Part shown: positions 5,142-6,693 of the stretch, piece by piece
How the letters are laid out: each line of letters begins with the position of its first letter
Numbering within the stretch: the stretch's first letter is position 1
Notes under the pieces: generated by a model
Told to the model about the DNA's origin: nothing
Seen by the model: the letters and a program-made list of their open reading frames with translations, nothing else
Database searches by the model: none
Source: an uncultured Sphingobium sp.
GTDB lineage: Bacteria > Pseudomonadota > Alphaproteobacteria > Sphingomonadales > Sphingomonadaceae
Length of the DNA: 6,693 nucleotides
Assembly: GCA_913773715.1 (NCBI GenBank)
Contig: CAJYHD010000437.1
Coordinates: 1 to 6,693, forward strand
Direction: 5' to 3'
Program-made: the position numbers and the translations under genes

Positions 5142-6347
5142 GTGCATGAAATCGACCGACGCGGAATCGTCGCTGGCCTTATTGCCGGAAGCATGGCCGG
5201 GGCGTCGGCGACAAGCGCGGCGGCGCGCGACCTTGTCCTGCCTTTCGGCAACGGGGCGCGGCCGCTCGTCGCCTATCCGCAAAAGCGTCCAATGATACGC
5301 CTGACCGCGCGTCCACCGCAGTTGGAGACCCCGTTCGATGTCTTCGCCACAGGGGCGATCACGCCGAACGACGCCTTTTTCGTGCGCTATCATCTGTCCG
5401 ACCTGCCGACAGATGTCGACGCGAGCCGTTACCGGCTCACGATCGGCGGTCATGTCGAGCGATCATTGTCGCTGTCGCTCGCCGCGTTGAAGCGGGACTT
5501 TCCAGTGCAGGAGATCGTCGCGGTCAATCAATGCTCGGGAAACAGCCGTGGCTTTTCAAACCCGCGCGTCGGTGGCGGCCAGTTGGGTAACGGGGCCATG
5601 GGCAACGCCCGCTGGACCGGCATACCGCTCCGGGCGCTGCTGGACCGCGCAGGCGTTCGTTCGGGCGCGCAGCAAGTGACTTTCAACGGCCTGGACAATC
5701 CGCCGTCCGAGGGGATACCGGATTTCATCAAAGCGCTGGACATCGACCATGCGCGTGATGGAGAGGTCATGCTGGCTTGGGGCATGAACGACGCAGACCT
5801 GCCCCTCCTCAACGGCTATCCGTTGCGACTGGTCGTTCCGGGCTATTACGGTACTTATTGGGTCAAGCATCTGAGCGACATCCGCGTTGTCGATGCGGCC
5901 TATGACGGATATTGGATGGAGGCGGCTTATCGCATTCCAGACAATGACTGTGCCTGCGTCGTGCCGAGCGAGAAGCCCAGTCAGACACGACCAATCGGTC
6001 GTCTCAACATTCGGTCATTCCTGACCAGCCATGCCGATGGCGCACGCGTCAAGGCGGGGAAGCAACTCGATCTGTCCGGCATCGCGTTCGACGGCGGGGC
6101 GGGCGTAGATCGGGTAGAGCTTTCCATTGATGGAGGGCAGCGATGGACGCGGGCAACCTTGGGTCAGGACCTGGGGCGCTACAGCTTTCGCACCTGGTCG
6201 TTGCCGATCCAAATCGAGCGAGGGGCGCACCGCGTCCTTGTGCGTGCGACAAGCAGGACGGGTGAGACCCAGCCGATGGAGCAGCGATGGCAGCCCGCCG
6301 GTTACATGCGCAACCAAGTGGAAGCAGTCGAGATCATGGCACTATGA
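5142..6347 (+). CDS. sorA: SorA-like sulfite dehydrogenase, molybdopterin (Mo-MPT) subunit
   Basis: This 401-residue protein of the sulfite oxidase family should oxidise sulfite to sulfate in the periplasm using a molybdenum-molybdopterin centre. It begins with a Tat-type signal: DRRGIVAGLIAG at residues 5-16 and a likely cut after TSAAA (about 24-28). The molybdopterin domain covers about 60-250 and includes the Mo-ligand cysteine Cys131 in VNQCSGNSRG, the ARWTGIPLRALL segment (156-167) and VPGYYGTYWVKHLSDIRV (232-249). The C-terminal Mo-co dimerisation domain runs from about 285 to the end and includes PIGRLNIRSF (284-293) and ELSIDGGQRW (326-335). No b-type heme domain is present, so electrons should go to a separate cytochrome, encoded immediately downstream with an ATGA overlap. 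The GTG start is chosen for its Shine-Dalgarno; an in-frame ATG at 5088 would add 18 residues before the Tat motif. SoxC or another sulfite-oxidase-family member is the main alternative, but the separate monoheme cytochrome favours SorA. Confidence 0.86.
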   Translation: MHEIDRRGIVAGLIAGSMAGASATSAAARDLVLPFGNGARPLVAYPQKRPMIRLTARPPQLETPFDVFATGAITPNDAFFVRYHLSDLPTDVDASRYRLTIGGHVERSLSLSLAALKRDFPVQEIVAVNQCSGNSRGFSNPRVGGGQLGNGAMGNARWTGIPLRALLDRAGVRSGAQQVTFNGLDNPPSEGIPDFIKALDIDHARDGEVMLAWGMNDADLPLLNGYPLRLVVPGYYGTYWVKHLSDIRVVDAAYDGYWMEAAYRIPDNDCACVVPSEKPSQTRPIGRLNIRSFLTSHADGARVKAGKQLDLSGIAFDGGAGVDRVELSIDGGQRWTRATLGQDLGRYSFRTWSLPIQIERGAHRVLVRATSRTGETQPMEQRWQPAGYMRNQVEAVEIMAL

Positions 6348-6693
6348 CAATGCGTCTGGCCAAAACGCTTCTACTGACAGGCATAGCCTGTGCCACGGCA
6401 GCAACCGGCATGAACTACAGGATCCCGGCCGGCGAGCCCACCCGCCTGCTGCCGGGGCCGGACGCTGACCTTGCGGCTGGCACATGCGCCGCCTGCCACT
6501 CGCTCGATTACATTACGACGCAGCCCCGCGGTAAGGGGGCGCAGTTCTGGAAGGACAGCGTCGTCAAGATGGTCAAGGTCTACGGCGCGCCGATCGAACC
6601 AGACGATGCCGATCGTATCGCTGCCTATCTTGGCAAGACATATGGCAATGCATTGTTATCCGATGAACGCACGAAAGCCGTCCCTCGCGCAAA
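6344..6693 (+). CDS. sorB: SorB-like monoheme cytochrome c, sulfite dehydrogenase subunit (3' end cut)
   Basis: The first 116 codons of a secreted c-type cytochrome lie here, and the frame is still open at the right edge. An N-terminal hydrophobic stretch after MRLAK (residues 3-22) is a Sec signal peptide. One heme-binding motif, CAACH, occupies residues 48-52 (6485-6499), and Met76 in VVKMVKVYGAP is a plausible distal heme ligand. A helix-like segment DDADRIAAYLGKTYG (87-101) matches the C-terminal helix of small class I cytochromes c, so little is probably missing. The start overlaps the sorA stop as ATGA; a second ATG two codons later is also possible. Being translationally coupled to a sulfite-oxidase-family molybdoenzyme strongly suggests it is the SorB electron acceptor, which passes electrons to the respiratory chain. 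It could instead be an independent electron carrier rather than a tight subunit. Confidence 0.82.
   Translation, partial: MTMRLAKTLLLTGIACATAATGMNYRIPAGEPTRLLPGPDADLAAGTCAACHSLDYITTQPRGKGAQFWKDSVVKMVKVYGAPIEPDDADRIAAYLGKTYGNALLSDERTKAVPRA

Noticed and set aside
4758..5453. Minus-strand open frame of 231 codons spanning asfB, the spacer and the start of sorA
   Set aside because: It lies opposite recognisable genes, has no family motif, and spans the asfB-sorA junction. It would be the only minus-strand gene inside a coupled plus-strand operon.

Overview
The window is a compact, high-GC stretch of a bacterial chromosome or large replicon. Gene density is high, ATGA start/stop overlaps are frequent, and the protein set resembles alphaproteobacterial (sphingomonad-like) or other proteobacterial organosulfur loci. 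The taxonomic placement is inferred from composition and gene content only; no rRNA or marker gene is present. I see no mobile element, CRISPR array or RNA gene.

Layout. On the minus strand, reading leftward from about 1509, are a TauD/TfdA-family 2-oxoglutarate/Fe(II) dioxygenase (652-1509) and then an SsuA-type sulfonate-binding periplasmic protein, cut by the left edge (1-640). A roughly 240-bp divergent spacer (1510-1749) carries several inverted repeats that could be operators. On the plus strand from 1750 follow an FMN-dependent NtaA/SnaA/DszA-family monooxygenase (1750-3084), an FAD flavoprotein of the fumarate reductase/AprA fold resembling AsfA (3081-4664), a two-cluster [4Fe-4S] ferredoxin resembling AsfB/AprB (4661-5038), a Tat-exported molybdopterin sulfite dehydrogenase SorA (about 5142-6347), and a c-type cytochrome resembling SorB (6344 to the right edge). 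The first three plus-strand genes are joined by 4-bp ATGA overlaps, as are sorA and sorB. Only the asfB-sorA junction has a gap, and it holds a 16-codon mini-ORF and promoter-like hexamers.

How the genes fit together (inference from families). The binding protein captures a sulfonate or similar organosulfur compound for an ABC importer that should lie left of the window. Cytoplasmic oxygenases (TauD-like and NtaA/DszA-like), with the AsfAB-like flavoprotein/ferredoxin pair probably acting in electron transfer, cleave C-S bonds and release sulfite. The periplasmic SorAB pair oxidises sulfite to sulfate and passes electrons to cytochrome c. The least understood part is the AsfAB-like pair and how it cooperates with the neighbouring oxygenases. 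The combination of AsfAB-like proteins with SorAB in one tightly coupled operon is the most interesting signal in the window.
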